Positions 7,568 through 16,639 of a stretch of 22,616 nt of DNA are shown here, piece after piece (position 1 is the first letter of the stretch; each line of letters opens with the position of its first letter). The stretch lies in assembly GCA_964505195.1 (NCBI GenBank), contig CAZDGV010000026.1, positions 1 to 22,616 on the forward strand, in the 5' to 3' direction. The position numbers were made by a program, and so were the translations under genes. Under the pieces are notes generated by a model. It saw nothing but the letters and a program-made list of their open reading frames with translations, ran no database searches and was not told the DNA's origin. The stretch is from CAZDGV01 sp964505195 (GTDB lineage Bacteria > Bacteroidota > Bacteroidia > Chitinophagales > Chitinophagaceae).

Positions 7568-8515
7568 ATGAAGAATATTAAACTAATTGAAGTTCCATCT
7601 GAAATAGGTGCCGGTACCCGAGGTGCCAGTCTGGGCATTGAAGCCATCAAAGTGGCTGCGCTGGATTTTATGAGCAACTTTTTTATCCATTTTCCCTCTG
7701 AGCGCATTGAGCATGAAAATCATTTGTTGTACGAACCTATACAATCGCCCTACGCAAAACGCATTCAGGGAGTATCGAATATTTACGATAAAGTGAGCAA
7801 AAGTGTAAGTGAATCCATCAAATCAGGTTTTTTCCCGGTGGTACTCAGTGGCGATCACAGCAGTGCCGGAGGAAGCATTGCAGGCATTAAAATGGCGAAA
7901 CCCAAAAGTAAGCTGGGCGTAATTTGGATTGATGCACACTCCGATCTACACACCCCTTACACTACCCCATCGGGAAATATGCATGGCATGCCACTGGCTA
8001 TTTCTATTGGAGAAGATAACGAAGATTGCAAAGTGCATGAGCTGGATGATAAAACCCTTAAGCAATGGAATCATTTGAAAGGTCTGGGAAAAATCACTCC
8101 GAAAGTACTTCCAGAGGACATTGTTTTTATATCGCTGCGCGATTTTGAAAAAGAAGAAAGGCACCTCATTGAAAAATATGAAATGAAAGTAATTAGCACC
8201 AACGAGGTGCGCAGAAAAGGGCCTGAAAATATTGTGCGTGCAGCATTGCGTTATTTAAGTGATTGCACCGATATCTACATTTCATTTGATGTGGATGCCC
8301 TAGATTCTTCCATTTCAAAAGGCACCGGAACGCCTGTGGGCAACGGACTGCGGGAGCGTGAGGCGGAAGACTTAATCAGTAAATTCATGCAAAACAGAAA
8401 AGTGTGCTGTTTTGAAATTACAGAAGTAAATCCTACGCTTGATAAAGAAAATCTGATGGCAGAAATCGCTTTCAATATCCTACAGCGCAGCGTGAACGTA
8501 CTGATGATGAATTGA
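7568..8515 (+). CDS. rocF: Arginase-family ureohydrolase, probably arginase
   Basis: 315 residues from the ATG at 7568. The open frame begins at a TTG 21 codons earlier, but MKNIKLIEVPSEIGAGTRG is the natural family N-terminus. The Mn-binding motifs are complete: SGDHS (94-98, His97), DAHSD (122-126) and DVDALD (241-246), supplying the usual His and Asp ligands, plus EITEVNP (283-289). Arginase splits L-arginine into ornithine and urea in the cytoplasm. Agmatinase or formiminoglutamase activity cannot be excluded from motifs alone. No urease, ornithine or arginine catabolic gene is adjacent. It converges with the RmlD-like gene across 66 bases. Confidence 0.88.
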   Translation: MKNIKLIEVPSEIGAGTRGASLGIEAIKVAALDFMSNFFIHFPSERIEHENHLLYEPIQSPYAKRIQGVSNIYDKVSKSVSESIKSGFFPVVLSGDHSSAGGSIAGIKMAKPKSKLGVIWIDAHSDLHTPYTTPSGNMHGMPLAISIGEDNEDCKVHELDDKTLKQWNHLKGLGKITPKVLPEDIVFISLRDFEKEERHLIEKYEMKVISTNEVRRKGPENIVRAALRYLSDCTDIYISFDVDALDSSISKGTGTPVGNGLREREAEDLISKFMQNRKVCCFEITEVNPTLDKENLMAEIAFNILQRSVNVLMMN

Positions 8516-8534
8516 TCCGTTTTTAAAAGGCAAG

Positions 8535-8552
8535 ATGCTTTAAAAGCATTTT
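8535..8552. terminator. Weak AT-rich hairpin between convergent genes
   Basis: ATGCTT (8535-8540) pairs with AAGCAT (8544-8549) around a TAA loop, followed by TTTT starting at 8549. It lies between the ends of the arginase gene and the RmlD-like gene. The stem is short and AT-rich, so termination is uncertain. Confidence 0.3.
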
Positions 8553-8581
8553 AAAGGAAATTCGGTTGAGCGGTCCGATAC

Positions 8582-9478
8582 TCACATCAGTCCAAAAGTC
8601 TTTTTAAGTCCTTCTTCCAAAGGCGTAGGAACGAAGCCCAATTCTCGTATAGCTTTGGTAATGATAAAACCGGTTTTGGGTGGTCGTTTTGCAGGCTCAT
8701 GCAATGATTCTGAGCTAACGGGCAAGAGCAAAGACGCATCTAATTGCAGTATATTGGCAAGCATGCAACCCAGTTGGTATGGCGTCAGCATTTCTTTACC
8801 CGAAACATGAAAAATTCCGCGGGCATTTTTCAACATCACCAGTAAAATAGCTTTGGCCAAATCTGCCACATAAGTGGGTGTGCGCCACTGATCGTTTACC
8901 ACTTTCATTTCCATGCCTTTTGAAAGCTGATCCTGCACCCGCGTAACGAAATTGGTTCTACCGCCTTCAGACGCAGGCCCATAAACAGTAATCGTCCGCA
9001 CAATGGCCCAGGGAAGATTGCTCCACTGCACCATTTCTTCTGCAAGCAGTTTGCTTTCACCGTAGCCATTTACAGGATTGGGTGCGGCCTGTTCATCATA
9101 GGGACCGGCTTCTCCATCAAATACAAAATCGGTGGAAACATAAATGAAAAAAGATTTGCATTGCGAAGCCGCTTTCAAAAGCGCTCTTGTTCCGCCGACA
9201 TTTGCGCGCCAGCAAGCTTTGGGATCTGCTGCACAATCGTTGGGCTGTGTCATGCCACCCGCATGAACGATGATATGTGGATGTATTTTTTTTACTACCG
9301 CTTCCACTGCGCGGAAATCTGAAAGATCAGTAGAAACATAGGTATATCCTCCTGAAGTAATGTTTAAACGGTCCGCCCCTCTTCCAGTTGCAAATACATG
9401 AAATTTTCCTTCCTGTATGAGGCGTCGCACCAATTGCTGACCCAGCATTCCGTTCGCACCGGTTACCAATACTTTCAT
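8582..9478 (-). CDS. SDR-family reductase, RmlD (dTDP-4-dehydrorhamnose reductase)-like
   Basis: 298 residues, the usual length for RmlD-type extended SDR proteins. The N-terminal Rossmann fold has GANGMLGQ (7-14) for NAD(P) binding. Downstream are VHAGGMTQPNDCAADP, the serine/threonine region YVSTDFVFDG (113-122) and the catalytic YGESK (Tyr139, Lys143). The phrase STDFVFDG...PY.E...PNPVNGYGESKL is typical of RmlD and of NAD-dependent sugar-nucleotide reductases. The true substrate is uncertain because no rmlABC genes are nearby; some family members have unrelated roles. It starts 6 bases after the prolyl oligopeptidase stop, which suggests one transcript with that gene. Confidence 0.82.
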   Translation of the reverse strand: MKVLVTGANGMLGQQLVRRLIQEGKFHVFATGRGADRLNITSGGYTYVSTDLSDFRAVEAVVKKIHPHIIVHAGGMTQPNDCAADPKACWRANVGGTRALLKAASQCKSFFIYVSTDFVFDGEAGPYDEQAAPNPVNGYGESKLLAEEMVQWSNLPWAIVRTITVYGPASEGGRTNFVTRVQDQLSKGMEMKVVNDQWRTPTYVADLAKAILLVMLKNARGIFHVSGKEMLTPYQLGCMLANILQLDASLLLPVSSESLHEPAKRPPKTGFIITKAIRELGFVPTPLEEGLKKTFGLM

Positions 9479-9484
9479 ACTAGG

Positions 9485-11590
9485 TTATTGAAATTTCATT
9501 CCCAGCTCATGCATCACAAAACTCCAGATATCTGTTGCTTCATCTATTTGCTTGCTGGTAGGTTTTCCGGCTCCGTGTCCTGCCTTGGTTTCAATTCGAA
9601 TAAGCACAGGATTACTTCCAGCGTGTGCTTCCTGCAGGCGAGCAGCGAACTTAAATGAGTGTGCCGGCACCACCCGATCGTCGTGATCAGCTGTAGTCAC
9701 CAAAGTGGAAGGATAGGCTGTCCCCTCTTTCAAATTGTGCAAAGGCGAATAACGATACAAGTATTTGAAATGATCCGGATTATCGCTGCGACCATATTCC
9801 ACAGCCCATGCCCAGCCAATGGTAAACATATGATAGCGGAGCATATCCATTACACCCACGGCCGGTAAAGCCACGCGAAACAAATCCGGACGCTGTGCCA
9901 TACATGCACCCACCAGCAGTCCGCCATTAGAACCACCGCGGATAGCAATTTTTTCGCTATTGGTGTACTGTTGTTGTATTAGGTATTCAGCAGCCCCAAT
10001 GAAATCATCAAAAACATTTTGCTTGTTTTCCAGCATTCCCGCTTTATGCCATGCTTCTCCGTATTCACTTCCGCCACGCAGGTTGACAACGGCATAAATA
10101 CCTCCTTGCTCCAGCCAAAAAGCATTGGAAATACTAAAGCCCGGTGTTTGCGGAATATTAAAGCCCCCGTATCCATAAAGCATTACAGAATTGTTCGCAT
10201 TGCGCTGCAACCCTTTCTTATGGGTTAAAAACATGGGCACGCGTGTGCCGTCTTTGCTGGTAAAAAATACCTGCTGGGTTAAATAATCTTCACTATTGAA
10301 TTGTGTTTCCGTTTTCCTATACAATGAAGATTCGCCGGTTTTTACATTATATCGATAAACAGCAGGTGGTGTATTGTAAGACGAGAAGGTAAAGAACAGC
10401 TCATTATCTGCTTTTTTTCCGCTAAAGCCACCTGCCGTTCCAATGCCTGGCAGTTTTACCTCCCGCAAGAGTTTGCCCTCATATGTGTACTGATACACTT
10501 TGGTAGATGCATCTTTCAGGTAAGAACAAAACAAATATCCTCCTGCAGTACCAACCGATTGCAGCACTTCTTTCTGTTCGGGAACAATCAGTTTCCAATG
10601 TTCCTTTGAAGGCTTTTTGGGATCTATTAAAACCAGCTTATAGTTGGGTGCATCATCGTTGGTTTTAATGAGTAATCGATCACCGAGATTGTCAACCAGA
10701 TCAGGCTCTGTTTTGAAACCAGGGATCAATAAGGTAAAGTCTTTTTGCCCTGCTTTTAAATCTCTCGCCCACATCTCATTGCCGCTGGTTCCCTCGCTGG
10801 TACTTAATATGAGAAAGCGATTGTCTTCTGTGAGTCCGGCACCTACATTGCGCAATGGATGCTGACTATCTTCAAACACTAGTTCATCCTGCTCCTGCGT
10901 TGTACCCATGCGATGATAATACACTTTGTGAAATTGATTTTGCTTGCTGAGTTTTGATGAAGCATCAGGCGCTGGATAGCGACTGTAATAAAACCCATCA
11001 TCTCCCTTCCAGGAAATGCCGCTGAATTTAATCCAGCTGATCTGATCGTTGAGCAACTTACCCGTAGCTACATCCATTACAAAACACTCCTGCCAGTCGC
11101 TTCCGCTCTGCGCCACCAAATAGGCAGCATATTTCGCAGATTTAGAAAACGATACAGCTCCTAATGCTGCAGTTCCATCTGAAGAAAGCTTATTCGGATC
11201 CAGAAATACTTCGGCAGCAGCATCGAGTGATTTTTGTCGATACAGTAAACTCTGATTTTGCAACCCATCGTTTTTATAAAAATAGTAACAGCCCCCTTCT
11301 TTAGATGGCGCGCCGATGCGCGAATAATTCCACATTGCATTTAACCGTTTCCTTACCTGATCGCGAAATGGAATTTGCGACAGATAGTCGAATGTCACTT
11401 TGTTTTGTGCAGTTACCCATGCTTTGGTTTCATCACTGTTATCATCTTCAAGCCAACGAAAAGGATCTTGTACCAACGTGCCGTGATAGTTGTCCTTCAC
11501 ATCCGCTTTTCTCGTAGTCGGATATTTCAACTGCGCAGCAACGGATCCAGCGAGAAAAAACGTAAATGCAAAAAATAAAATCGTCTTCAT
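9485..11590 (-). CDS. Exported prolyl oligopeptidase (S9A serine peptidase)
   Basis: 701 residues from the ATG at 11590; the 14 extra in-frame upstream residues are not part of it, because MKTILFFAFTFFLAGSVAA is a complete signal peptide. Residues 22-420 form the N-terminal cap and seven-bladed propeller typical of S9A (YPTTRKADVKDNYHG...DPFRWLEDD). The C-terminal alpha/beta hydrolase has nucleophile Ser554 in GGSNGG, the acid in TADHDDRVVP (about 634-643) and His672 in AGHGAG. It cleaves short peptides after proline. The signal peptide puts it in the periplasm, so a role in peptide scavenging is likely. It has a perfect -7 element and an inverted repeat in its upstream region, and is followed by the RmlD-like gene. 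Confidence 0.94.
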   Translation of the reverse strand: MKTILFFAFTFFLAGSVAAQLKYPTTRKADVKDNYHGTLVQDPFRWLEDDNSDETKAWVTAQNKVTFDYLSQIPFRDQVRKRLNAMWNYSRIGAPSKEGGCYYFYKNDGLQNQSLLYRQKSLDAAAEVFLDPNKLSSDGTAALGAVSFSKSAKYAAYLVAQSGSDWQECFVMDVATGKLLNDQISWIKFSGISWKGDDGFYYSRYPAPDASSKLSKQNQFHKVYYHRMGTTQEQDELVFEDSQHPLRNVGAGLTEDNRFLILSTSEGTSGNEMWARDLKAGQKDFTLLIPGFKTEPDLVDNLGDRLLIKTNDDAPNYKLVLIDPKKPSKEHWKLIVPEQKEVLQSVGTAGGYLFCSYLKDASTKVYQYTYEGKLLREVKLPGIGTAGGFSGKKADNELFFTFSSYNTPPAVYRYNVKTGESSLYRKTETQFNSEDYLTQQVFFTSKDGTRVPMFLTHKKGLQRNANNSVMLYGYGGFNIPQTPGFSISNAFWLEQGGIYAVVNLRGGSEYGEAWHKAGMLENKQNVFDDFIGAAEYLIQQQYTNSEKIAIRGGSNGGLLVGACMAQRPDLFRVALPAVGVMDMLRYHMFTIGWAWAVEYGRSDNPDHFKYLYRYSPLHNLKEGTAYPSTLVTTADHDDRVVPAHSFKFAARLQEAHAGSNPVLIRIETKAGHGAGKPTSKQIDEATDIWSFVMHELGMKFQ

Positions 11591-11615
11591 AGAGGCAGGT
11601 TTTAAAATGAAAAGG

Positions 11616-11632
11616 ATGACATATTTTGTCAT
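11616..11632. repeat. Inverted repeat at the expected peptidase transcription start
   Basis: ATGACA (11616-11621) and TGTCAT (11627-11632) form a perfect inverted repeat with a 5-base spacer. It lies just downstream of the -7 element on the minus strand, where a repressor could act. No T-run accompanies it. Confidence 0.4.
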
Positions 11633-11636
11633 ACAA

Positions 11637-11644
11637 CAAATCTA
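11637..11644 (-). promoter_or_regulatory. Bacteroidota -7 promoter element for the prolyl oligopeptidase
   Basis: The minus strand reads TAGATTTG, an exact TAnnTTTG match, giving a leader of about 40 bases to the ATG at 11590. This distance also supports the chosen start over the upstream in-frame extension. Confidence 0.5.
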
Positions 11645-11724
11645 TATCATTACGCGCTTTGCTATATGCAATGTTAACAAACTATTGCATCGGTTACAAA
11701 CGAGGAATTTCAGGCGAAAATGCC

Positions 11725-11732
11725 TAATTTTG
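11725..11732 (+). promoter_or_regulatory. Bacteroidota -7 promoter element for pfkA-pyk
   Basis: TAATTTTG is an exact TAnnTTTG match located 86 bases before the pfkA ATG. No clear -33 TTG was found. It would serve both pfkA and pyk. Confidence 0.45.
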
Positions 11733-11818
11733 ACCATCGATATCAGCGTTCTTTTATCGAATGAACGATCCCTGCCTGCCTGCTGAAAGCGCTTGAACAA
11801 ACATCGACGAATAGACCC

Positions 11819-12802
11819 ATGGCAAAAAAAGTTTCCAAATTAGGCGTACTCACTTCCGGCGGTGATTCACCCGGAATGAATGCCGCGATCCGCGCCGTAG
11901 TGCGCACAGCACTGTATCATAACCTCGAAACATTCGGCATTATGCGCGGGTACCAGGGCATGGTGGAAGATGATATCATTCCTATGCACTCACGCAGTGT
12001 TGCAAATATCATTCAGCGCGGCGGTACCATCCTGAAAACAGCCCGCAGTAAAGATTTTTTTGAAGAGAGCGGCAGAAAGAAAGCATACGAAAATCTTAAA
12101 AAACATGGTATAGACGGATTGGTGATTATTGGCGGCGATGGATCCTTCCGCGGCGCACAGCGCTTCTCCGCCGAATTTGATATTCCCTGTATTGGTTTGC
12201 CAGGCACTATTGACAAAGACATTGCAGGAACCGATTTTACCATCGGTTTCGATACGGCGGTTAATACAGCGGTTGATGCAATCGACAAGATCAGAGACAC
12301 AGCAGATGCACACGACCGACTATTTGTAATTGAAGTGATGGGACGCGATGCCGGCTACATTGCCTTGCACAGCGGTATTGCCACAGGTGCAGAACATATT
12401 CTGATTCCGGAATGCAAAACCGATATCGATGCAGTGGTTGATTCACTGGTAGAAAAAGAACGTCGTAAGAAGCTGGTAAATATGATTGTAGTTGCCGAAG
12501 GCGACGAATTTGGCGGCGCAAATGATGTAGGCAAATACATCAAAGAAAAACTACCCAATGCCGACGTGCGCGTTTGTATTTTGGGGCATATCCAGCGCGG
12601 TGGATCGCCCAGCTGTTTAGACAGGCTCATCGCAAGTCGCCTTGGCTATGCTGCGGTAGATGCATTACTGGAGGGCAAACACAACACCATGATTGGCATT
12701 GTAAACAACAAGCTTCATTACACACCACTCGATAAAGCCATCAAAGCCAAACAGAAAATCAATGATGAATGGCTGAAGATTGTGAAGATACTCGCATCCT
12801 GA
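11819..12802 (+). CDS. pfkA: ATP-dependent 6-phosphofructokinase
   Basis: 327 residues, normal for bacterial PfkA. It phosphorylates fructose 6-phosphate to fructose 1,6-bisphosphate, the committed step of glycolysis. Visible motifs are TSGGDSPGMNAA (12-23) and GGDGS (105-109). Also present are the catalytic loop GLPGTIDKD (126-134, Asp132 as base), MGRDAG (174-179) and GHIQRGGSP (256-264). Gly at the GGDG position and Gly129 before TID mark the ATP-using rather than the pyrophosphate-using type. Lys133 replaces the usual Asn of the TIDND motif. The gene is followed by pyk after 56 bases with no terminator between, so the two probably form an operon. Confidence 0.97.
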   Translation: MAKKVSKLGVLTSGGDSPGMNAAIRAVVRTALYHNLETFGIMRGYQGMVEDDIIPMHSRSVANIIQRGGTILKTARSKDFFEESGRKKAYENLKKHGIDGLVIIGGDGSFRGAQRFSAEFDIPCIGLPGTIDKDIAGTDFTIGFDTAVNTAVDAIDKIRDTADAHDRLFVIEVMGRDAGYIALHSGIATGAEHILIPECKTDIDAVVDSLVEKERRKKLVNMIVVAEGDEFGGANDVGKYIKEKLPNADVRVCILGHIQRGGSPSCLDRLIASRLGYAAVDALLEGKHNTMIGIVNNKLHYTPLDKAIKAKQKINDEWLKIVKILAS

Positions 12803-12858
12803 AAAACATCCGACCACTTTAAAAACAAATAAGCAAGCAAACAAGAAAACAATCTCTT

Positions 12859-14352
12859 ATGTCAAAAAACATCGGCAAGTATCTGCATCATTTCCCCGAT
12901 AAAGAAGCCGCAGTGAATCACGTAATGCACCGAACGAAAATTGTAGCCACCGTTGGTCCGGCGTGCAATACATACGACAAACTCCTCGAATTGGTAAAAG
13001 CCGGCGTGAATGTTTTCAGACTCAATTTCTCGCACGGTAATCATGAAGACAAGCTGGAAGTGATTGAACATATTCGGAACATTAATAAAAATGAACCCTA
13101 CAATATTGCCATCCTGGCCGATTTACAAGGCCCCAAATTGCGCGTGGGTGAAATAGAAGGCGGATCCATTCAGGTAAAAGAAGGCGATGTACTCACTTTC
13201 ACCAATGAAAAAGTGGTAGGAAACCTTGAAAGAATTTATGTATCATATCCGGATTTACATAAGGATGTGAAGCCCGGCAATATCATTTTAATTGATGATG
13301 GCAAACTAGAAGTACGCGTTCATCAAATTACACCCAAAAATGATGTACAGGTGATTGTAACGCTGGGCGGACAACTTTCATCTAAGAAAGGAATCAATTT
13401 ACCTGACACGAAAATTTCCTTGCCTGCGCTTACCGACAAAGACCTGAGCGATTTAAGTTTCATCATTGATCAGGAGCTCGATTGGGTAGCACTTTCATTT
13501 GTGCGTAGCGTAAAAGACATTATCATTTTACGGAATAAACTGGAAGAACGTAAAAGCAAAATCAAAATCATCGCCAAAATTGAAAAACCAGAGGCGCTGG
13601 TAAATATCCGTGATATCATCCTAGAGAGCGACGGCATTATGATTGCACGCGGCGACTTGGGCGTTGAACTTCCGGTTGAAAAAGTACCGCTTACACAGAA
13701 AGAGATTATTCGCAAATGCATTCACCGTGCCAAGCCGGTAATTGTGGCAACACAAATGATGGAGAGCATGATCGATCGCGTAAAGCCGAACCGCAGCGAA
13801 ATCACTGATGTTGCCAATGCGGTGGTAGAAGGTGCCGATGCTGTAATGTTGAGCGGAGAAACTGCCACCGGACAACACCCTGCGCTGGTGGTAAAAACCA
13901 TGTGTGATATCATCAAAGAAGTAGAAAACAGCGAATATTATCGTTACGACCGCGAGGAAGATCTCAAACCACAAGCCCACTCACCTTCATTCCATAGTGA
14001 TGCCATTTGCTATTCTGCCTGTGAATTGGCAAAAGATGTGAGTGCTCATGCCCTGATTGGCATGACTCAAAGCGGTTACACCGGATTTATGCTAAGCTCC
14101 TTCCGTCCGAAATCACCATTGTTCATCTTCACCAAGGAAAAGAAACTGGTAAACCAGTTAAGTTTAAGCTGGGGGGTACGTGCTATTTTCTACGAAGAAG
14201 AAGAAAGCGTGGATGATATCGTTCAGGATCAGATTTCAATTTTGAAAGACAGAGGCCATATACACTCCGGAAATGTGGTAGTGAACACAGGCAGCACACC
14301 GGTGCACCTGCATTTGTCAACCAACCTCATTAAGCTGAGTGTAGTAGATTAA
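12859..14352 (+). CDS. pyk: Pyruvate kinase
   Basis: 497 residues. It transfers phosphate from phosphoenolpyruvate to ADP, giving pyruvate and ATP. Motifs in order are TKIVATVGPA (26-35), VFRLNFSHG, ADLQGPKLRVG, the Mg/Lys catalytic region KIIAKIEKPE, MIARGDLGVELP, KPVIVATQMMESM and SEITDVANAVVEGADAVMLS. The C-terminal regulatory domain runs from about residue 370 and ends in STPVHLHLSTNLIKLSV. About 24 residues precede the usual family start; an internal ATG at 12925 is possible, but the first ATG fits the 56-base spacing from pfkA. A strong intrinsic terminator follows, closing the pfkA-pyk unit. Confidence 0.97.
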   Translation: MSKNIGKYLHHFPDKEAAVNHVMHRTKIVATVGPACNTYDKLLELVKAGVNVFRLNFSHGNHEDKLEVIEHIRNINKNEPYNIAILADLQGPKLRVGEIEGGSIQVKEGDVLTFTNEKVVGNLERIYVSYPDLHKDVKPGNIILIDDGKLEVRVHQITPKNDVQVIVTLGGQLSSKKGINLPDTKISLPALTDKDLSDLSFIIDQELDWVALSFVRSVKDIIILRNKLEERKSKIKIIAKIEKPEALVNIRDIILESDGIMIARGDLGVELPVEKVPLTQKEIIRKCIHRAKPVIVATQMMESMIDRVKPNRSEITDVANAVVEGADAVMLSGETATGQHPALVVKTMCDIIKEVENSEYYRYDREEDLKPQAHSPSFHSDAICYSACELAKDVSAHALIGMTQSGYTGFMLSSFRPKSPLFIFTKEKKLVNQLSLSWGVRAIFYEEEESVDDIVQDQISILKDRGHIHSGNVVVNTGSTPVHLHLSTNLIKLSVVD

Positions 14353-14383
14353 ACATCTACCATACGATATTTGTATTTCCAGT

Positions 14384-14414
14384 AAAAGGTTAGGATATTC
14401 CTAACCTTTTTTAC
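14384..14414 (+). terminator. Rho-independent terminator after pyk
   Basis: AAAAGGTTAGGA (14384-14395) pairs perfectly with TCCTAACCTTTT (14399-14410) around a 3-base loop, and the T-run continues to 14412. It lies 31 bases after the pyk stop. Confidence 0.92.
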
Positions 14415-14729
14415 TTGTTGAAATATGCGTCAAATTGAATTTATACCGATATAGAAAACTTCATAGCACATAAGATGGCGAGCGAAGTGATTTACTCATA
14501 ATGCCTTATGCACTTGCACCGATGCTTTGGTCGGCCATGCGTAGCAAAGCCAAGCAGCTAATGGAAGCCGATATGTATCATCAGTGAATGGGCTGTTGTA
14601 CTGTTCATACTTTTTGTGAGCTCAGTTAACTTATTCAATGAGTTTTCTGATCAATAATTTTACCGCTGATCAAATTTTTAAAGGTTCTTTTTCCAAAATC
14701 AATATCTTACGATTCATAAAAATCTGCTT
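14413..14729. other. 317-base gap without a convincing gene
   Basis: Between the pyk terminator and the CocE-like gene I find no recognisable gene. A short frame at 14501-14587 (28 codons, starting MPYALAPMLW) lies in a patch richer in G+C than the rest, and could be a small protein or a gene remnant. TGATCA occurs twice, at about 14649 and 14668, with similar AT-rich sequence after each copy. No exact TAnnTTTG element precedes the next gene, so its promoter is not located. Confidence 0.4.
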
Positions 14730-16622
14730 ATGAAGAAATATTGCATCATTTTGTCGCTGATTATGCTTTGCATTTCTGTGTCGGCACAAACTTCCAACCC
14801 GCAGGATTCTGCCTGGATTCGTGATCATTATATTAAAAAAGAAATCTATGTGCCCATGCGAGATGGGGTAAAACTGTTCACTTCTGTGTATTTGCCCAAA
14901 GACAACAGCGAGCCGCACCCGATTCTTATGAATCGCACCCCCTACTCCTGTGCCCCATACGGAGAAAATAATTTCAGAGCATTCTGGGATAACCATTGGA
15001 AATTTTACATGCGCAGAAATTACATCATCGTAATTCAGGATGTACGCGGCAGATGGATGAGCGAAGGGGATTTTGTAGATGTACGTCCATACATTCCCAA
15101 CAAAACAGGAAACCAGGTTGACGAAGCCAGCGATACCTATGATGCAATTGAATGGTTGGTAAATAATCTGCCTTCCAACAATAAAAAGGTCGGCATATTT
15201 GGCATTTCCTATCCAGGATTTTATTCTACCATGGCCGCCCTCAGTAATCATCCTTCCCTGGTAGCGGTGAGTCCGCAAGCACCAGTTACCGATTGGTTTA
15301 TGGGCGATGATTTTCACCACAACGGTGCTTTCTTTCAAATGGATGGCTTTGCATTTTATTCTTCATTTGGAAAGCCTCGGCCCAAACCCACCAGCGTTGG
15401 TTCACCGGGCTTTGATTTTCCAACGCGTGATGCTTACAAGTTTTATTTGGAAGCCGGATCTACCAAAAGACTTGCTGAACTGATCGGCGATAGCATTGCG
15501 TTTTGGCACGAGATGTACAAACATCCCAATTACGATGCGTGGTGGCAAGCACGCAATGTGCGCAATTTTGTAAATAATATTCCTGCACATACCAACACGC
15601 TGGTGGTAGGCGGTTTGTTTGATGCAGAAGACACCTACGGTGCATGGCGCACTTATGAAGCCATTGAAAAGAAAGCAAAAAATAATAATAAAGTTGTGAT
15701 GGGTCCCTGGTACCACGGACAATGGGCACGAGGCGATGGTAGTCAGCTAGGCAATGTGAAATTTGGAAGCAACACTTCACATTATTACCAGAACGATATT
15801 GAGATTCCGTTTTTCATGCATCACCTGGAAGGAAAGGCCAATATTGATCACCTGCAAGAAGCAACTGTATTCTTCACCGGCGAAAACAAATGGAGGAGCT
15901 TCAATCAGTGGCCCGCAAGTCAGGTTAAAATGACGCCCATTTATTTGAACACAGGTGAAAAATTAAGCTGGAACAAACCTGCTGCAAAAGCATCCTTCAG
16001 CGAATACATAAGTGATCCTTCCAAGCCGGTTCCTTACACAGAAGATGTACATTTCAGTCGCACGATTGCTTATATGACCGACGATCAGCGCTTTGCTAAC
16101 CGTCGCACCGATGTACTAAGTTTTCAAACAGAGGTATTAACTGAAGATGTGACACTGGGCGGCACCGTCATTGCCAATTTGCTCACGAGCATCAGCACTA
16201 CCGATGCAGATTTTGTGGTGAAACTTATCGATGTATTCCCGAGTGATTTCAACTATCCCGGCGATAAAGCAGGTCAGGGACGCCTTGGTGGCGGATCCTA
16301 CCCAATGGGCGATTATCAGATGCTGGTACGCGGTGAAATTATGCGGGGAAGATTCCGCAACAGCTTTGAGCTACCCGAAGCCTTCAAACCCGGTAAAATA
16401 GAAACTGTAAAATTTGAACTCCCTGATGTGGCGCACACATTTAAAAAAGGACATCGCATCATGATTCAGATTCAGAGCAGCTGGTTTCCACTGGTTGATC
16501 GCAACCCGCAGCAGTTTGTAGATATTTATAATGCGAATCCATCAGATTATATCAAATCGAATATCCGCATCTGGCACGATGAAAAAAATGCATCCAGCAT
16601 TATTTTACCTGTTTTAAAATAA
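14730..16622 (+). CDS. Exported CocE/NonD family alpha/beta hydrolase
   Basis: 630 residues with a signal peptide (MKKYCIILSLIMLCISVSA, cut before Q20). An alpha/beta hydrolase of the CocE/NonD (Xaa-Pro dipeptidyl-peptidase S15) type follows. It begins with EIYVPMRDGVKLFTSVYLPKD and IVIQDVRGRWMSEGDF. Nucleophile Ser160 is in GISYPG; the acid is Asp298 in GGLFDAED, and the base is His329 in GPWYHGQW. The last 200 residues are the jelly-roll domain of the family. Characterised relatives are cocaine esterase, alpha-amino-acid ester hydrolases and glutaryl-7-ACA acylase, so an ester, peptide or amide substrate in the periplasm is likely but not identifiable. It has its own strong terminator. The strong match of catalytic spacing to CocE supports activity. 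Confidence 0.92.
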   Translation: MKKYCIILSLIMLCISVSAQTSNPQDSAWIRDHYIKKEIYVPMRDGVKLFTSVYLPKDNSEPHPILMNRTPYSCAPYGENNFRAFWDNHWKFYMRRNYIIVIQDVRGRWMSEGDFVDVRPYIPNKTGNQVDEASDTYDAIEWLVNNLPSNNKKVGIFGISYPGFYSTMAALSNHPSLVAVSPQAPVTDWFMGDDFHHNGAFFQMDGFAFYSSFGKPRPKPTSVGSPGFDFPTRDAYKFYLEAGSTKRLAELIGDSIAFWHEMYKHPNYDAWWQARNVRNFVNNIPAHTNTLVVGGLFDAEDTYGAWRTYEAIEKKAKNNNKVVMGPWYHGQWARGDGSQLGNVKFGSNTSHYYQNDIEIPFFMHHLEGKANIDHLQEATVFFTGENKWRSFNQWPASQVKMTPIYLNTGEKLSWNKPAAKASFSEYISDPSKPVPYTEDVHFSRTIAYMTDDQRFANRRTDVLSFQTEVLTEDVTLGGTVIANLLTSISTTDADFVVKLIDVFPSDFNYPGDKAGQGRLGGGSYPMGDYQMLVRGEIMRGRFRNSFELPEAFKPGKIETVKFELPDVAHTFKKGHRIMIQIQSSWFPLVDRNPQQFVDIYNANPSDYIKSNIRIWHDEKNASSIILPVLK

Positions 16623-16639
16623 TGGTGATTGAATCTAGG

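Noticed and set aside
11591..11632. 14-residue extension upstream of the prolyl oligopeptidase start
   Set aside because: The ATG at 11590 begins a complete signal peptide, and the extension would lie over the predicted transcription start.
11761..11796. 11-codon upstream ORF (MNDPCLPAESA) in the pfkA leader, considered as a leader peptide
   Set aside because: It is very short, has no run of regulatory codons, and there is no attenuator hairpin before pfkA.
14670..15338. 222-codon open frame on the minus strand opposite the CocE-like gene
   Set aside because: It lies antisense to a gene with a clear signal peptide and catalytic motifs, has no recognisable domain, and contains low-complexity, cysteine- and histidine-rich sequence typical of shadow frames.
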